Assembly (NCBI GenBank): GCA_947501315.1 | Contig: CANMXH010000051.1 | Coordinates: 1-12,894 of the forward strand | Direction: 5' to 3' | DNA: 12,894 nucleotides | From: Caulobacteraceae bacterium | GTDB taxonomy: Bacteria; Pseudomonadota; Alphaproteobacteria; Caulobacterales; Caulobacteraceae | In this document: one piece after another, positions 12,223 to 12,894 of the stretch | Position numbering within the stretch: the stretch's first letter is position 1 | Layout of the letters: each line of letters begins with the position of its first letter | Notes under the pieces: model-generated | Seen by the model: the letters and a program-made list of their open reading frames with translations, nothing else | Database searches by the model: none | Told to the model about the DNA's origin: nothing | Translations under genes and position numbers: made by a program

Positions 12223-12894
12223 CTATTCTCCTCGAGCTTTTGCGCTCTTTAGCTGTGATTTGGCGGGCTCAGGTCCCGCATTTGTCTTGTCCGGATAAGC
12301 CGCCCAGAGGTCTGGCCGGCGGTCCCGGGTCGTCTCTCGCCGCTGCTCCTCGCGCCATGCGGCGACCTTTTTATGGTCTCCGGACAGCAGAACCTCGGGT
12401 ATCTCCAGCCCCTCGAACGTCCGCGGTCGCGTGTACTGCGGATGCTCCAGAAGGCCGTCCTCGAAGCTCTCCGAACTCAGGCTCATCGCCTGGCCCAGCA
12501 CCCCGGGGATCAGTCGTACGCACGCCTCGATCACCACCATGGCCGCCGCCTCGCCACCGGCGAGCACCGCGTCCCCGACGGAGACCTCCTCGAACCCGCG
12601 CGCGTCGAGCACGCGCTGGTCCACCCCCTCGAACCGGCCGCAGAGGACGGTGATCCCGTCCGCCTTCGCCCATTCCTTCACGCGCGCCTGGGTCAGGGGC
12701 CGACCCCGGGCACTCATGTACAAAAGCGGCCGCCCTGACCCGGATACGCTGTCGAGCGCCCTGGCCACCACGTCCGCTTTCAGCACGGCTCCCGGCCCGC
12801 CACCCGCGGGGGTGTCGTCCAGGAAGCCGCGCGTATCTGTGGAAAAGGCCCGAATGTCAACCGTATCAAGGCTCCAGAGCCCGCGCTCGCGCCA
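12223..12894 (-). CDS. trmD: tRNA (guanine-N1)-methyltransferase TrmD, 5' end cut by window edge
   Basis: 223 residues are visible and the frame stays open to the last base, so roughly the first 20-25 residues are missing. TrmD methylates G37 of tRNAs reading CNN codons, using AdoMet bound in a deep trefoil knot. Visible motifs are DDTPAGGGPGAV, YMSARGRPLTQ, LCGRFEGVDQRV, SVGDAVLAGGE, LIPGVLG and SESFEDGLLEHPQYTRP. Against E. coli, the knot loop SPQG is SARG (Pro89 to Ala) and GDYVLSGGE is GDAVLAGGE. The catalytic Asp169 position is Glu, which I believe is common in alphaproteobacteria. A hydrophilic C-terminal tail follows PDLWAAY. The visible motif order is complete, so the protein is probably functional. 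The internal GTG at 12786 is not the start, since family-conserved residues continue upstream. Confidence 0.95.
   Translation of the reverse strand, partial: WRERGLWSLDTVDIRAFSTDTRGFLDDTPAGGGPGAVLKADVVARALDSVSGSGRPLLYMSARGRPLTQARVKEWAKADGITVLCGRFEGVDQRVLDARGFEEVSVGDAVLAGGEAAAMVVIEACVRLIPGVLGQAMSLSSESFEDGLLEHPQYTRPRTFEGLEIPEVLLSGDHKKVAAWREEQRRETTRDRRPDLWAAYPDKTNAGPEPAKSQLKSAKARGE
12228..12233 (-). promoter_or_regulatory. rplS ribosome-binding site inside trmD
   Basis: GAGGAG, 6 nt before the rplS ATG, is encoded by the last codons of trmD (Arg-Gly-Glu-stop). Together with the single base between TAG and ATG this points to coupled translation and fixes the rplS start. Confidence 0.8.

Noticed and set aside
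11532..12653. 373-codon plus-strand frame across kynA, rplS and trmD
   Set aside because: It crosses a perfect terminator and overlaps three conserved genes; the translation has no family features.

Overview
The window reads as a chromosomal segment of a high-GC alphaproteobacterium, most likely a member of the Caulobacteraceae (Brevundimonas-like). This is inferred from base composition, the style of the conserved proteins (TrmD, L19, M23 peptidase, tryptophan dioxygenase) and overall recall of the gene families. It is not proven by any marker gene here. No mobile element, tRNA, rRNA, CRISPR array or phage module was seen. Genes are tightly packed, with several 1-4 nt overlaps, and coding runs to the right edge, where trmD is cut off.

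Left part (1-2764): a minus-strand glycine-zipper lipoprotein faces a plus-strand run made of a small single-pass membrane protein, a diacylglycerol/sphingosine-type lipid kinase and a calcineurin-like metallophosphoesterase. The kinase stop and the esterase GTG start share one base. A strong dyad lies between the small membrane gene and the kinase. The 3' end of the esterase gene carries a hairpin with a U-tract that works on the opposite strand, as terminator for the next operon.

Middle (2794-6424): a minus-strand two-gene operon encodes a DUF883 (ElaB/YqjD-type) tail-anchored protein and a three-helix holin-like membrane protein. It diverges, across a dyad-rich promoter region, from a plus-strand pair made of a short FAH-superfamily hydrolase and a zeta-class GST isomerase. 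That pair carries out the last two steps of homogentisate or gentisate ring-cleavage catabolism. A minus-strand periplasmic M23 (LytM) peptidoglycan endopeptidase follows, convergent with the pair.

Right part (6425-12894): a 395-bp divergent intergenic region with several inverted repeats leads into ydbH-ynbE-ydbL, the genes of an AsmA-like inner-to-outer membrane lipid-transport bridge, its outer-membrane lipoprotein partner and its periplasmic modulator. A small two-helix membrane protein gene and kynA (tryptophan 2,3-dioxygenase) follow on the same strand. A perfect 15-bp bidirectional terminator separates kynA from the convergent trmD-rplS pair, the 3' end of the usual rpsP-rimM-trmD-rplS ribosome/tRNA-modification operon.

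Taken together, much of the window concerns the cell envelope (lipid kinase, lipid bridge, endopeptidase, small membrane proteins) plus aromatic amino acid or aromatic acid catabolism. The most unusual items are regulatory: a GTTC-N7-GTTC element (the alphaproteobacterial LexA-box pattern) directly upstream of ynbE, a chain of tiny overlapping reading frames in front of ydbH, and long dyads in three intergenic regions.
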